Shown one piece after another: positions 1 to 14,388 of a stretch of 64,000 nt of DNA. The notes under the pieces were generated by a model. That model saw only the letters and a list, made by a program, of their open reading frames with translations. It had not been told where the DNA came from and ran no database searches. Source of the DNA: Marthasterias glacialis (Eukaryota > Echinodermata > Asteroidea > Forcipulatida > Asteriidae); the NCBI GenBank assembly GCA_911728455.2, contig OU452219.1, positions 17,355,397 through 17,419,396 of the forward strand, written 5' to 3'. The translations under genes and the position numbers were made by a program. How positions within the stretch are numbered: position 1 is the stretch's first letter; each line of letters begins with the position of its first letter.

Positions 1-1235
1 CTCGTTTAGCAGCTCTATCATTGTCAATGAAAAGACACGGACCGCTTCGAATGGAGTCGTGGTGCTGACTAATTCATGATCTATTTGTACCTTTACAAAC
101 ACGCCTTGATATTTTCTTGATTTGTCCACAAGCTTCCAGAAATGTCCACCCATGACGCCTATACCTCTTCATCTTTAAAAAAAAAAAACCAACCTAGTGG
201 GACCTCGCACCATAATAATGTGAAAAGCACTCTTATGACATTTTTGTGTGAATACCTGTGCTTGAATTGAAGGATTCTACCGCTTACAAATATTGACGAA
301 ATGACAAGCGTGCGCCTTGGGCACCCCACCACGTTTCCACAGAGCACGCCTGGCAATAGAAAGCACAGGGACAACCTGGATTTTCCCCCTCCAATTCGCC
401 GCGGCCCTCCGTTATTACATGTTAATTACGTGATTTGTTTCCCTTTCTCATCCACACCGGTCCCGTGACGGATGGCTGTAGGGGCTGTGGAAGGACAAAC
501 TTCACCCCGTAGAAGTGTCGTGATTCCTGGGACGAGGCGGTCTTGCTTTGTGACGGTGAGAATTTCATGCATACGGGCAAGGATCGGGGGATTTGTAATG
601 ACCGTGTGTCAGAAATCGGAGATGGCTCCGGAAAAAAAAGATGAAGTAATGAAATAGCGCAGCGCCTATCACTTGTGTATACATAGAGAAACCCAGCCAA
701 TTTATCACCATCATTGATGGCATTGAGTATGCCACAGGTATGGACAAGAGATGAATGGGGTTGTGATTTGCCCTAGGAATGTAGATGATGCAGGAATACA
801 TAAACAACAAAGCTGCAATTGAATCTTTCGACTTTGATCACTCAACGACAAATGTGTATATCAACCGTATATCCGTTTTTTTTTAAAGCTCGGGAATAAG
901 GTCTATGTGACGGTTTTGTTCAAAAACATCAAAATCGGACGAATTCAACTCAAAAACCCGGTGTGAAAACATCAAGTTTTTGTTTTCTTCTATATTTCTC
1001 AGTCTTTCCAAAATGTTTCTTTGTTACTTGAGAGAATTACAAATTCACGTGTTTGACTTCCAAAATGTAGTAAGCAACGATTTCTAACTTGTTTTGGGAT
1101 AGTTGCCGTGAATAAGTATTGGAGGAGAAAACACAAACAGTCGTAGAATTATCGTGTTCCACTACATTATATTATACATACGAATCTGTTTGCTCACACT
1201 AAGTAGATTATGGTCCACCAAAAAATGCGCATCCC

Positions 1236-1239
<4 letters not shown>

Positions 1240-1285
<46 letters not shown>

Positions 1286-1296
1286 TCTCTCTCTCC
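1240..1296 (+). repeat. CT microsatellite
   Basis: (CT)n with one CA interruption. Confidence 0.95.
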
Positions 1297-2297
1297 AGCT
1301 TTTCAATCCTTGATTTGCTGAACAGAATGAGAAGTCCAAGTTCGCATTTTTGATTATCTCCTAAGAGGGTGGACATGTACCAAGAGTTTTTGTCTAATGG
1401 TAAGCCGGAGGCAACGCTTTACTCCGTCGCAACAAGTGATGGGACTTGTCACCCGGGATACAGTGCTCCGTCTTGGACAAATGGCTTGGAACCCGCTACA
1501 TGCACAGTGCACGGTAATTGCAGTAATTCTGATCTCATAAAAGTAAATAAATTGGCTTAGACAATCAAGCAAACTACCTGATTATGTGCTTAATTAGCCT
1601 CAGAGCTGTAGACTTTACGGCTCCGGGCACAAGCATTTTGCGATGCGGTGATCATTGGAGGAGCGTATACGGCAGCGAGGGCCGATTGCTTCCCGAGTGT
1701 TCGGCGTCCATTTCATGCTTGCTTATGTGGGGAACAAAGACAGAAAAACACCGCATGAAGATTTCTGAGCAAGAGGGTGGGTTCTTTTCTCTCAAAAAAA
1801 CACACCTTAAAAAAACCCCAGCCAAATCATGTTTTCACTACAGAGTGCAATTTCTTTCCCGCCGAAACATTACACTGATGTTATTTTTCACGCAGCGATT
1901 TTCTACTTGACACATTTGATTAGCTCATCCTTCCAAGAGGCGAAATCGACTAAATACGTGAAGTGGTGTCGTTCGTGTGCCTTCAGACGTTAATGATTTT
2001 ATCGATTCAACAACAGCCACCCATCGGAACCGGACATGGTCACCTGACGACTCTTATTAGATCGGGTTAACTGAGCATTTTAACCCGTCCAACCTCATCA
2101 CCAGTTTCCCGTCAACATCCATACATTTTCGTGAGCGAATGAATGATAATATTTGTGCAGTAGTACCATGCTGATTGTTTTGTGTCTTCCGGTGGCGTGC
2201 CCGTGGTTATGCGAATTTTTCTCAAAATTATCCCCGAATGCACATTAAAAATTAATCGACAAAAGAGTACTAAGCCCACATAGTTAAGGTAAAGACA

Positions 2298-2417
<120 letters not shown>

Positions 2418-5400
2418 GGACGGTGATTAAGTTTTTGTTTCGTCTCTGTTTTTTTTCTCCAATTGAATCCTACTTTGAGATGCCTAAAAGAAGACACACT
2501 GGGGTCTTTACGTGATGATAGTGACTGTTGAAACGAATCATGTAACAGTAGACTCTGACCACCATTGGCTTATAATGGTATTTTTCAAAGACACATTTTT
2601 ATTTCACCTTGTCTCTTTCCTGACAGGGAATTTATTTCATTTTTATTTTGTTCACACTAAGAAAACAGAGTCCTCTCGTGTATTACTCTCTGGGTGTATT
2701 TATAGATCTAGGTTTATTTTTTATAAATGCTTATGATCGAAATTAGATTTATACTGATGTTACATTTCAATGAACAGTTGACATCTTTTGATGTATTTTT
2801 TATTTATTCATTTTTTCAAATGTAGTCTCCAAAAGTAAGTTTCCGTTGTAACTGTTGTTTCTTTACTTCGCTCATTCTTTTTTTTTGTCTGTGGGGCGGG
2901 TATGGTAGGTGATTTAACTGAAAGCGAGGTTGGAGTGTTTTTCTTTTATTTTATGTTTTGTAATGAAACAATTCCCCTTTCCACCAGGGTGATTTGCCGA
3001 GTGGCGAATCATTAAAATTTGGCGTAACTACTCATTGTTTCTTCAGTTGGAGTAATTTAAAAGAGCGGTTAATACTTGTGTAAACCTTACACCGAGTGAT
3101 TATCAATGCAGCGTCTTCTCGTTAATGAATTATTTCGCCATAAACCATTGGTGCAGTTTATGTTCATTGGCTCATTATGATACCAAATGACTCCCTTCCA
3201 TCCCTGAGAACTAGTCATTTATCCACTAAGCGAATTTAAAGGGCTTGTGTAATGCAGCTCATTTAGTTGTGTTTACAAGATGCACAATTCTCTTTCACTC
3301 TGTCGCTTATCCTGGCGGGTAGGCTGGCTATCTGAAATGCCTGCCGCTCGGCTGTGAGGGGAAGAGGCCCAACGGGGTCACCGCGAGTGCTTTTTCTGGA
3401 CCATAATACCCGAAAGCATCGAATGTTTTATCAAATTTACGACTGTCCATACATATACACAAACTGAAGAACTTGCACACTGCGTAAATGAAACACAAAA
3501 TCTACTAAATTTGTTCACGTCGTCCTGTTTTTCTTAGTGTACTTCAAAATGCAGCCTAACGGATTGCACGGTTTAGTGTCATTACACACTGTGGTTTTGA
3601 AGACCACGCGGCTGCAGCAACATTTTGATATGAAAATAACGCCCACAATTTGCAGGAGAGTGAAATGAGGGGGAGAAAAAAAAAGTTAAGTCAGTCTTGT
3701 TGTTAAGTCCCAAACAAGGTTACACTGTGGATGCGTGAGGCGGAAACGAAAACGGGGACATTTGTGACATTAAATAGGGCTAGTCAACACTGCGTGACTG
3801 ATTTATGCATGAAAGATTACACGACCAGTGGTAGGTAGGACTGAGAGATTGGTAATCTCCCCCCAAAAATACAGCCAGTTATGATCGGGCGCTGCGGAGT
3901 CTGCAGTGTTAGCATTCTGTGTAACCAAATTAATGCGGGATGCCGGGACTATCAGCATGAAAATTGCATTTTTATGATAAAGTCATCATGAATATTAACT
4001 CCTGATGAATTGAGCCGCCAATTTTAGACTGGTTTACAAATGGATCTGGTTTCGGTCGGGTAGCCACTATGGCACAATCATAAAAGTAGTTATTTAATAC
4101 GAGTTGTATTTTCATGTATTATGTAAAAACATGTCATACCGAAAGAGTTTTTTTTTTCTCAGAACAATGGCCGGTGTCTGTGCTCCATGTGGTGTCCGGC
4201 TCTATAACCGAGTAGCGTGGTCACGGCTCAGCCACTTTCTTCCCCGGATGCCTGAAACGCGCCAATATTCATCACCAGACCTCTCTCTCCCTCAGGGCCC
4301 TCCCTCGCGGCAATTTGTGACTCCATCATTGTTAAAGATGTTATGTGACAAGATATCTCGTTCCAGAAATGTGATACGCCAACGAACCAAAGCGAATTTA
4401 TATAGATTATATATAAAAAAAAAAAAAAAAGAAGGTCTTTGTCCCAAATCTGCTTCCAAATCCAGTTTTCAATTCAACCCTTACCATCAGTGTTACGGCA
4501 TTTTATCGTTACAAATACAAACTTACCCCCCCCCCCCCCCGAAAGATTCCGTCACGGGCTTACTGCATGTGTCCCTTAGGAACGTTTGTATATAGATGAG
4601 TTTGAAATCGGTCTAGTTTGACAAAGACAACATGGATTTGCACGAGGCTTAACTTGTTGATATAACGAACAACAACCTTTCAAGAGAGGATTTTGCGATT
4701 TGTTTTTAGTTTCGAGACTCTGTCTTGCCCAGGGGCTTCGTGTAAGCCCGCCAAGAATCACACTCCAGCGAAATCTTTGCATCGCGCAGGAAGTTCACTT
4801 GTCAAGGGGCTTATCGCTGCAGCGCTTACCCCGGAGGATTTGCAGTGAACAGATACCTAATACTATCATACTACGAGGTTATTCCTTTATCATGGATACA
4901 TTACTTAATCCTCACAGAATACAACACCGGGGGTATATATCCCAGCGCGTCTGTTCTAACAAGACTACGATGCCATTGGAATGACTTCATCATTTCATAA
5001 CGATATCGTGGCGGGATTTATCCGGCATCTCAAGCAAGTTGGAATCCATCCGAGGGGTGATTACAAGCGCTGGTATCGTTAAAAAGAGACTCCGTGTTTG
5101 TGATCCGCTGCCCACATGGGAGTTCAGTTTGCATTTTCACAAAGTTGAGATATTGCTCGTTCTGAAGTCGAAGAAACAAGCTTTTTTTTTTATAAATATG
5201 TAGTAGGTTTAGGCCTACAAAATGTTGACCTTTGTGAGGCCGTTTCTGCTGATAGCAGTTTTAACTTTCATGAGAATCAATATTGATTAATGCATGGGCG
5301 GATCAAGAATATTTTTCTAGGGTGGGGAGGGGGGGGGAGCTGAGAATCCAGAGTGATTTTTCAGGAGTGCGAAGCGTGAAGCGTCACGCCCCTCACAGCG

Positions 5401-5543
5401 TTGGTTCTGGTGCCCACTTAAGGGCCCAGGAAATATTTTGATTCTAGAATGCTCTTTTCCCTCGATTTTGAGCACAATTTGAAGGAGTAAAATGAGAACT
5501 CAATTCGATTGGTACACTCATACTGTATCTGATTCTGTTCCCC

Positions 5544-5544
<1 letters not shown>

Positions 5545-5591
<47 letters not shown>

Positions 5592-5592
5592 C
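5545..5592 (+). repeat. CT microsatellite
   Basis: About 20 CT units; the overlapping Leu/Ser-rich frame is not a gene. Confidence 0.95.
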
Positions 5593-6302
5593 ACTTAAAA
5601 AAACAGCCCCCTTAGCCCACCTGGATCCGCCGATGAAATGTGTGTGCGAGGGACAAAATGATGTGGAAAACGTCGTCACTGACTGTAATTTGAAGATACA
5701 AAACTAGGCTTACGTCGCCAAGCGATGATCCACGAGTGGATTTCTATTGAGCGGCTAAACGCAATGTGCCGAAAGTAGTTCGATAAAAATGTTGTCCATC
5801 ACGCTTAAGCCCTGCGGCATCGTCTTGTCTAAAGAAGTCTCCGTCGGTTCGATCTGTTCCATACTGCCAATACTTTTTTTTCACTGAACTTACAAAACAA
5901 CTACAGCTGAAAGAGAAAGTTTAAACTTAATTATTCTTGGGAAGATTGATGAATTCCCACCCCTTATAGCTTTCACTATACGAAAACATTAATTACGTTT
6001 CAGAGAAAAAAAACAACAACGGACAAAACTATTTATGGTTTTGCCTGGGATTTTGCGCTCGTTCATAATTGGCTTACTTCGATTGCGACAATCGAAATAA
6101 ACAAGGGGAATTTGTGGGGGGGGGGGTTTCAAACGCTTTTTCATCGACTTTGACCTGACAGTAATTCAGACGAAATGTTGCCCTGTATGATTGGTAACTG
6201 GCGTAAGCCAGACAATCAGTCAGCTTTCAGATGAAAACTAATCTCTCTTTATTTGTATTATAATTATCCTATACCGATCAATTAACATTTCATGAGATTG
6301 CA

Positions 6303-6455
6303 CCTGACCCATTTCTGGGTCAATAATGACCCGGAATCCCTGTCAAAATGACCTAGAAATGGTCAAACTGGAGCAGAATCCAAGCTGAAATCCCGAATGT
6401 TTAACCTACTTCAGGGTCTGACCCGGAAATGGGTCAATTCTGACCCAGGAATGTA
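6303..6455. repeat. Palindromic GACCCATTTCTGGGTCA repeat
   Basis: TGACCCATTTCTGGGTCAAT at the left and GACCCGGAAATGGGTCAATT at the right form inverted arms, with AATGACC words between. Looks like a short fold-back element of unknown family. Confidence 0.55.
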
Positions 6456-6899
6456 TAATTCAGTGGATTCAGCGGACGTTTTTTCCCATGTTGGCAAATT
6501 CCAATTACATTGTGTGTAAGCTGGTAACAACATCAGGTAAGCATTACGTGCGGGTACAACATGTGTGACATTGCCCAATAACACATGAAAAAGTGAAGCA
6601 AAATTGCTTTTATACTTTCCTTAGGAGAGACAAGACTTCAACATGACAAGGCAAAAACAGAGAGAAAACAAACAAACAAACACTGACAGTGAGCACAGAC
6701 AGCTCCTACTGAAACGATACACGTGATAACGCAGATGTAAGGTAAAGGACTTTCAGAGTGTGCATTCATGCAGTCATATGACAATATGTATGGATACTCA
6801 AGTGGTATTGTTTCAGATTATATGAAAATGTGAAGGAGACATCTTGAGATCCGGTCTGAGGTTGTCACAAAACTGAGTACCACAAGAGGTAATACTTTT

Positions 6900-8350
6900 G
6901 TTTGAAAGTGTTGTTCGGTTGAATATTGTTTTATATAATTTATCTTTTGGTGCACTGCGAGTGCCATGCGTATATACTAACGAGCACAAAACAAACCATT
7001 GAACTCCTTAGGCAATTGGCTACATCTGTACCGTGTACATAAATTTACCTAAATTAAAATTATGCAACTCAATGAGTTTCAGAACCTTCTGCTCTGTAAA
7101 CAATGGCGTTGTATGTTCAAGGTGATCAGTTTTACTTACAATTCGAACCGCTCTTGTTTGTATGAGGAACAGTTCGTTACATTGCGAAGTCGAGTTACCC
7201 TAGTTTAGTATAGTTAAAATACGACAGGACAAGAGAATTATACAACGTGGAGAGAATTTTTTCCGGGAGGATAAACTTCAATCACCTCATAAGAACAATA
7301 TTTTATACAATTTTACTAGTCACATCAATAATACGCTTATTCCAAGAGATAGTTTCATAAACAAATGCTCCTAAGAATTGTGCGCTCTTTACCTGATTTA
7401 AAATAGTACAATTTAAAGACATATTAGCTTTTCGGATGTACCGGGTAGTTTATTCTGTCATGAAGTGAATACTATGTAATTGGTATTCAATAGATTAATA
7501 AACATTTTGTGAGATAAAAGCTGCTTACTTACTTTGATAAGTTCAACATTCAAATTATTCACAGCTATGTCTACATTCAAATGTGGTGATGATGTATAAA
7601 ATCTGTGTCATCTGAAAAAAGACAAAATTTAAATTTTACCACTGGAGTTACAAATATCGTTTACGTGTACATGAAAAGAAGCAATGGACCTAGAACTGAT
7701 CCCTGGGGACTCCACAAGAAATGGGATTGTGTATTGAACTTGATGATTTGTACGAAACAAATTGTTTTCTGGATGGGACAAATAATCCCTGAACCACGTG
7801 GATTTCATAAAGCTAGTCCTAATTTAGGACTAGTCCTAACTTATGACTAGTCCTATAAGTTAGGACTAGTTACTCATCCTAACTCAAGATAGGACTATAG
7901 TCCTAGCGCTTTGTGAAATCCACACCTGGGCTAGCCCACGCACGCCGAAATGTTCCAGTTTACGAATAAGCATATCATGATTATCAGTGTCAAAGGCCTT
8001 GGACAGGTCCATGAAAACACCAATTTATATTTGCTTATGTTCAATGGCGATGGTCATTTTGTTAATAACACTCGTGACTGCCAATTCAGTGGAATGCTGT
8101 GCTCCGAATCCGTATTGTTATTCTGATAACTGTTTATGCTTTTCAATAAAACGCACCAATCGACTGTAAACAATTTTTTTTTCTCCAAACTTTGGAATAC
8201 ACATGTAATATTGAAATAGTTACTAATATCATGTCTGGTTCCCTTTTTGTGTATATAGGTGTCACTTTCCCTATTTTTAGTCTGTTGGGGAAAAAACCCT
8301 GGCAAAAACAATTTATCGAACAGATACGCCAATGGCTCTGCTTACGCATT
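6900..8350 (-). pseudogene. Decayed non-LTR retrotransposon, reverse transcriptase region
   Basis: Minus-strand translation, moving between frames, shows the usual order of LINE reverse transcriptase blocks: LKIGKVTPIYTKREPDMI (near 8260), RFIEKHKQLSE and QYGFGAQHSTELAV (near 8130), MDLSKAFDTDNHDMLIRKLE (near 7990), then after an inserted palindrome WFRDYLSHPEN, PQGSVLGPLL, FSDDTDF (near 7610), and C-terminal pieces like SAQFLG (near 7390), ILSTLYNSLV (near 7230) and QERFEL. Stops and frameshifts make it inactive. The palindrome at 7798-7925 sits between the FGVRG and WFRDYL blocks. The clade cannot be fixed; the wording is of the CR1/L2/Jockey-like kind. Confidence 0.85.
7798..7925. mobile_element. 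Fold-back element, GTGGATTTCACAAAGC family, copy 1
   Basis: An almost fully palindromic 128-bp unit. GTGGATTTCATAAAGCTAG at the left pairs with GCTTTGTGAAATCCAC-type sequence at the right, and repeats of TAGTCCTAA / TTAGGACTA fill the centre. It splits the reverse transcriptase of the minus-strand LINE. Confidence 0.85.
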
Positions 8351-11300
8351 CTTGGCCTCTTTTATATAACATCAACACAAATTGTCGTAATTCAGCAAAA
8401 CGAATCAAATTTCTCTGCATGTTTTTTTTAATGGTACAACTGTGCTTTATTTCAATGCAAAAATGAAATCATTTTAAAGACAGTTTACCAAAAAGTCATT
8501 CGATTCACATCAAAATGTTAAGAACAAGTTTAATTTAGCGGACATCGAGATCAGAGGTTATGACTTTTCTTAAACCTTTATTTTATTCTATTTCTTTCAT
8601 CTCAGTTATAAATGTCGGAGTTCAAACAAAACACATTAAAAACAGTATATCAAAATTAATATAAAGCTGTAATATAAGGCAAGGGATTTAAAAATAACTT
8701 TTAAAAACACAAAATAAAAATCGTGTGATCGAATGACTCCTTTTGTAAAGAAGCCCGGCCGAATTTGATTGTTTTTCCAGCTCGACTCTAGTATTAACCC
8801 AATTCACCTGACGTCTTCATCATCATTTCGGGAACCAATGTTCTATGTGTGTTATACAATGTATAGTGCGCGTTTTATTTTCAGGCATTCGGCGTTTAAC
8901 GAGTTGGCTTCCACGATGGCGAGCATGGCAGCGGCAGCCGCAACATCTGTTCCATTTTTAAGGAGGCAGCCATGCAAACTTTCAAATAATTTTAGTGTTC
9001 TAAACTGATGTCAACCCCCGCGCAATGCGCAAACCTAAAACAATTGGTGTGATGTCTCCTACGGATGCTCTGCCAACTATATGATACAGACACACATTAT
9101 AGAAGATAGCTGTGTGTGACGTCGGTGCAAGGGGGCAATAGATATGTGGTAGTCGATGACATTACCCGTCGCCCACACTGTACCCGGCTACTCTTGTCCC
9201 ACCCACTTCATTATAGCTTTCTGGGGTACCTAAGTAATAAACGGTCTAATACAATAAGCACTAATGTCAGACCGTAAAACAGTGCAAGGAAGCATGCACT
9301 GTTACAGACCGCCGTTTTATTTCCGTTTGGAATCAACCAGCAGTACCTTCCCTCGTGTAGAAATTACCCCCACAGGCCGAGACGTCGTGCAGTCGTAAAC
9401 TTACAGGTTTCCTCCTCATTCTGGTTTCCTGACAAAAAAGTGTCTTGTTTGCTAAACCCATCTTAAAAACTATGTCTTCATGTCAAGGGGGATTTGTTAT
9501 ATACGGCCCCACAGGCAGGCCTAGAAAGAAGACCAAGTTAAGAGCCACCATACTTAACTGAATTGTTTTAAGATATCTTCGACTTTTAAGGCCCCCTGCA
9601 TGTTTTCCGTCAGTTAATTAAACGCAATGTACATATAGGCCCACTTTGTTTGTTCAATAGTGCGTCTGCCGTCGTGTTGTTGACATTAATGTTAAATCGA
9701 TAGTTTCAGGAATAAAACATTTGTGCCAATCCTCTAGACTCAAAGAAACATTATCCGGAAGGCATGGCCTAACGATGTTTCTGGACGTGCGGTCGTTTTC
9801 TAAACTTGAGATACATACTTTGGAAGCTCCCTATAGTCAAGTCACATTCCTTTTTTTAGGGATCTTATGTACCACAGCAAAACCATGTACCTACCCGTTT
9901 TGATAATCTAGTTTCAAGTGGCGTATCAGAAACCTGTGGGAATGCGGTACCTATCCAAGACAGTTTCAGCAACTGAACGCTATGGTTGGTTTTTAAAAGT
10001 ACATAATTTTAAAAACATTTCACTACAGAACCTGCCAGAATAAACTGTGTTAAACTCGAGTATCAAATAAAATGACATTTTATAACATTTTAACGTGAAG
10101 TTAGAGACTTGTATTTTTTTCCACTTTCATGAGGACGAGTGCATCACAAAAAGCGAGTTTGACCTTGAGGCCCATCTTTAAACGAGTAATGTCACTTTTC
10201 CTTTATTTTACTCGATATGGTCTAGAGGCCAACCAATATGGCGACTTGTTGTGGACTGAATGTTCGATAATCGGACACGTGACCCACTCTGTCGACTATA
10301 ATCGTGAATACCTGACTTAATCACTGGGCCTATTCAACTGAAACGTCGAGCGCCAAAAACAAATAATTATTAAGTCACCCCCCCAAAAAAAACAAAAAAC
10401 AAACAAACATGAAAACCCGTTTACAATCAAACTAAATGTTGTTTATATAGCTATTATTTGATAAATAAAGTCCCGACCAATGACAATAGATGTTTTGAGT
10501 AAGGTTTTTGTTAAGGTTAGGATTGGCTGACTAGCCAGACTGCTGATTTTAAGGCAGTATTCAATCATTTCAATTACAAAGTTCAGTAAACAAACAAACA
10601 AGTCATAACTGCTGACTGTGAAATATTAAATGCCTTCGATTCCAGCCAACAATTTAATCAATTGTTTTCAACAACAAGATCTCTTATCGCAAGCATTTTC
10701 CACCGGGGGTTTAGTGCTACAAGAGGGGCCAGGGTCTCTACTGGAACCGTGGGCCAGGGACAACCATTATTGTCCACTGATCACTGACCAGTTGACCGGC
10801 CGACGTCCTCGACCGTTCGACCCCCATGAGCCGTCCTCATGATCGCGGCATTCCACGGGCTTCGGGGGTCCTTGATCTTCGCTGTAAACACGGGCTTTGT
10901 TTCGCCATGTTCTTCCTACCATGAAGTAATAGCCTTCCACGGTTAAACAACATGTCCGACCTCCAACGAACGTCAGATGATAAAACCACAAAAGGGCATT
11001 GTGTCGTGGATTTATTTGCACAAGTCGTCTCCATGGTTATCACACCCAGGTCAAGATCTGATTAAAACATTAATCTCTTTTTTTTCCTCACAAATTAAAC
11101 CAGCCGATTATATCGAAGGACATAGTTGTAAAAAAAAAAATTGGAATAAAGTTGTAAGTCGTTAGTATGTATTGCAGTCAGTATGTATTGCAGTCATGCA
11201 AGACGCAGACTACATAAAAATAAAAATTACACTGAAACATCTCAAGTAAATTGGCTTATTTGTACTCACATCAAATTCTAATCACAAAGAAGTCTATAAA

Positions 11301-11917
11301 AGATGGTTTTGATTTTTTATATTTTGGAAACACTTTAGATGCCCCGTTGGGTATCATTTTTTTTTTATAAAGTCCACATCCAGTAATGTGTGCTGGCCTA
11401 CACAAAACACCCGCAGCACAGTTTTAAGTGACATCACCTCTGGGTAGGAGGGTGGGAGTGTGGGAATTCCCTCCATGCATAGAAACCAGTTTAACAATGA
11501 CTGTCTTGGCAAGAAAACATAACCGCAGCAAACCCCCGTACATTCAAAACGCCTTGAACTGTGTGCGAACTGAAATCACGGAATGCGCGGGTCTTTGATA
11601 ATGTTGTCGACCGTTGAAGCGTCCTTGTTCCCCGTACATTATTTGCCCAGGCTCTCCATAAAGCTCTCGGTCAGAGACAGAAAGAGCGGCCGACTGAGGA
11701 CGTCACGTGTCAATTGAAAGTGGGGGGCTTGAAATCTTGTCAGCAATTTGACAAGGTTCGGAATGTTTTAATTCTTGCTTGAGGGGATTTTGTAGAGAGA
11801 GATAATCCGGCCAAGTATCCTAATGCAGTTGTCGCGATACAAAACAAAACATAAAGTTATTTCAGGCTGAACGGTCCAATAAATATTACAATGAGTACAG
11901 GATTGGCAATTGTTGAG
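8351..11917. other. No gene recognised
   Basis: Mostly AT-rich. A short acceptor-like segment at 8882 is followed by HSAFNELASTMASMAAAAAT on the plus strand, and a CG-rich patch at 10795-10890 is open on the minus strand between TTTACAG and G|GTCAGT. Both are too short to call. A 16-base tandem duplication (AGTATGTATTGCAGTC) is at 11164-11195. Confidence 0.5.
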
Positions 11918-12016
11918 GAAAACTCACTGAAAGCTCACTGATTATAGAGTTTATACCGGTACAATTCCTCCAGAGAAACATTTTTGTCTGAAATACTTTC
12001 AAAGTCGATCCAGGAA
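11918..12016 (+). repeat. Short dispersed repeat F, copy 1 (AGAGAAATATTTCTGTCTGAAATACT)
   Basis: Shares a 90-bp consensus with copies near 25886-25985 (plus), 45486-45575 (plus), 60886-60970 (minus) and 63230-63325 (plus): AAAGCTnACTGATTnTnAAGTT, then CAGAGAAATATTTCTGTCTG, then an AAGTCAAGA end. Always non-coding; nature unknown. Confidence 0.65.
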
Positions 12017-14179
12017 AAGAAAACAAAACATTAACATGGTTTATTTCAATCACGGGATTAGAAATGTGCAAGTTAAAAAAAAACATAAACCGTTTTTTAT
12101 TTATTTATTTTTTTTATTTGATTTTTACTATTAAACTGAATACCCTAGTAAGATAAAAAATTTGACGGGGTTGTATATTATTACTGAGTGTTCATTGGAA
12201 ACTAAATGATTGAAATGAATTCACTCTTCCACAAGCTAATGACGACACAGCTGCTAAATTTTCTTCTTGACTGTTAGAACTAGCAAGAGAAATTTGTTGA
12301 AACATTAAGAGGCCTACACTAGAAAACTGAATATATACACAAAATGGCAAGCATTAAATAGAAACAAAAACAATAGGGCCTAAAGCTTATCCACGGAGCA
12401 AGCCACTGCTAAACTTGATTCCAGTCTTTGTGTTGTGTATGAAGCGAAAACTAAGGTATCTTTCTTCAAGGAACACCATGCTATAATAGTTGATGTAGGC
12501 CCTTGCGTCGTGTATATTGGAAACTAACAAAACGATTTCAATGAAATGTACTCTTCCATAAATCAACAATGTTGTTTTATGTGTCCCGTTTATTTCTTTT
12601 CAATCTTCGGAAAACACTAAAGAGCATAACCACATCGAGAATGTTCCAGTTCAAAAGCCAAGTAAACAAAGAAAAAACATACATCAAAGATAAAATGTGA
12701 ATAATAAATAAATGGAACGTCACTGTAATAAGACCGCAATACACTTCATTGGTGATCAGTTGATTCTTTTATTAGGCGCCATTTTTAATGGAAATAAAAT
12801 TGAGAATTAGCTGAGTATCAACGAATGGTGTGGCTTTTATATGAGCAAACGGGAGACACCAACCAGATCGTAATGGCAATGGACTGTTTCTTCACAAACC
12901 ATGTAGTTAAGTGACATTTTTAACATCCATGTAACTCGACTTTGAGCCAGTCTTTAATTCACCCTTGATTTTTTCAATCGGCTAAAATTGTAGTTTTGTT
13001 ACTATTTGTCACAGCTTTCTTCAAAATGGCGGGTTCTGGAGAGCATAGACATTTCTAAAGACACAGTTATAAACAGTTATGTACTTTTTGTAGAATCAAG
13101 GTGAATCCAATAAGAGGTCGGCCCACGTAATTATGTAAATTGAAAACAGACGTGATTTTCGTAGAATGTAATTTATATGATCATACGGTCCGTTCAACTC
13201 TAAATTCCCATCAATATTACACACAATTATGCAAATGAACTACTTTCGTATGCACCTCCAATATTGTTCCAAGTCAAATATTGGAGTTGTTACTCCTTTG
13301 AAGGCAATTTAACAACGTATTCTAATTGATAGGCCCTGTAATTGAACACGGTGATGACGACCCTGCTATAATATGAATTTAAATTTATTTTGACGGCGAT
13401 AATTTGTATTTTGTTGTGCCAACAGGCTGTGCACCTCTCGGCTTTTTGCACACTCCAGAGATTTGAACAAGATAAGCTCGACAATTTACACTATTAACAT
13501 TACTACGAGATTCCAAGTTTATTTCCCAAGTGGTCAGAGCAACAGGATCTTGTGTTGGACTATGCCGATTGCTATTTTATTGACGTGTTCCGGTGCTCTG
13601 TACTGCGATTTGTTCTATCAGTTTGCCCGACGTTGCGGGGCTGGGGCCGGGGTGTATGACCGGTCGTTTGGACTGACTAATAAAGTGGTTATTCGCCTCT
13701 TCGTATAAGAAAATTGCTTCACCAAACAACATGATAATGTTTGTTTAAGGAACGAATTTAAAAGCAGAGTAGATTGAGGTGAGCTGTAAAGGGGGAGGAG
13801 GGGCGGGGAACGCCGAATAAAAAGGGGAGGCAGCTGAGAAAAGAAACATCCAAATTCCCAACCGTATGATGCATCTCCAGAGGTGTAAATAAAGTTCTCT
13901 TATACGAAGTTGTTTATAGCATTTGTTGACACATTACGTCATATGTTTACGTCAAGGTCGCCCTCTACCAATCAGTATAGGCCTAAGGGGTTTCCAACCA
14001 ATTAATGCTCAAAACGATCGCATAAACCACTCCGAGCACGCTGCTAAGTTTTAAATGTCAAAGTAGGAAGGAATCGTTCCTAACAGAAAAACAATGTTTC
14101 AATGTCAATGACACTGGACGCACCAAAACATAAACAAAAGTGACACCCCGTGGAATGCTTCTGCGTGGGCTTGAAGAAC

Positions 14180-14199
14180 ACCCCCCCCCCCCCCCCCCA
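14180..14199 (+). repeat. Poly-C run
   Basis: About 19 C in a row. Similar C or G runs occur at 4527-4541, 31610-31625, 35790-35807 and 40182-40196; length is probably polymorphic. Confidence 0.9.
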
Positions 14200-14388
14200 G
14201 GAGTGAGCTCAAGTTAGAACTAACTAGATCGGATGCATGGGATTGTCCTGAAGATTCAAATCAGCGAGCTAGTTTCAAGAATCAAAGTTGAAATGAATTT
14301 AACCCCGTGTTTCCTCTCATAATTAACCCTGTCGATTTGTTCAGATGTAATCTCAGCCTCTGTGGCCCCCATGATAATCGATATTTAC

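Noticed and set aside
4104-4595. A 163-codon plus-strand ORF
   Set aside because: It runs through poly-A (poly-Lys) and poly-C (poly-Pro) tracts, with no family resemblance.
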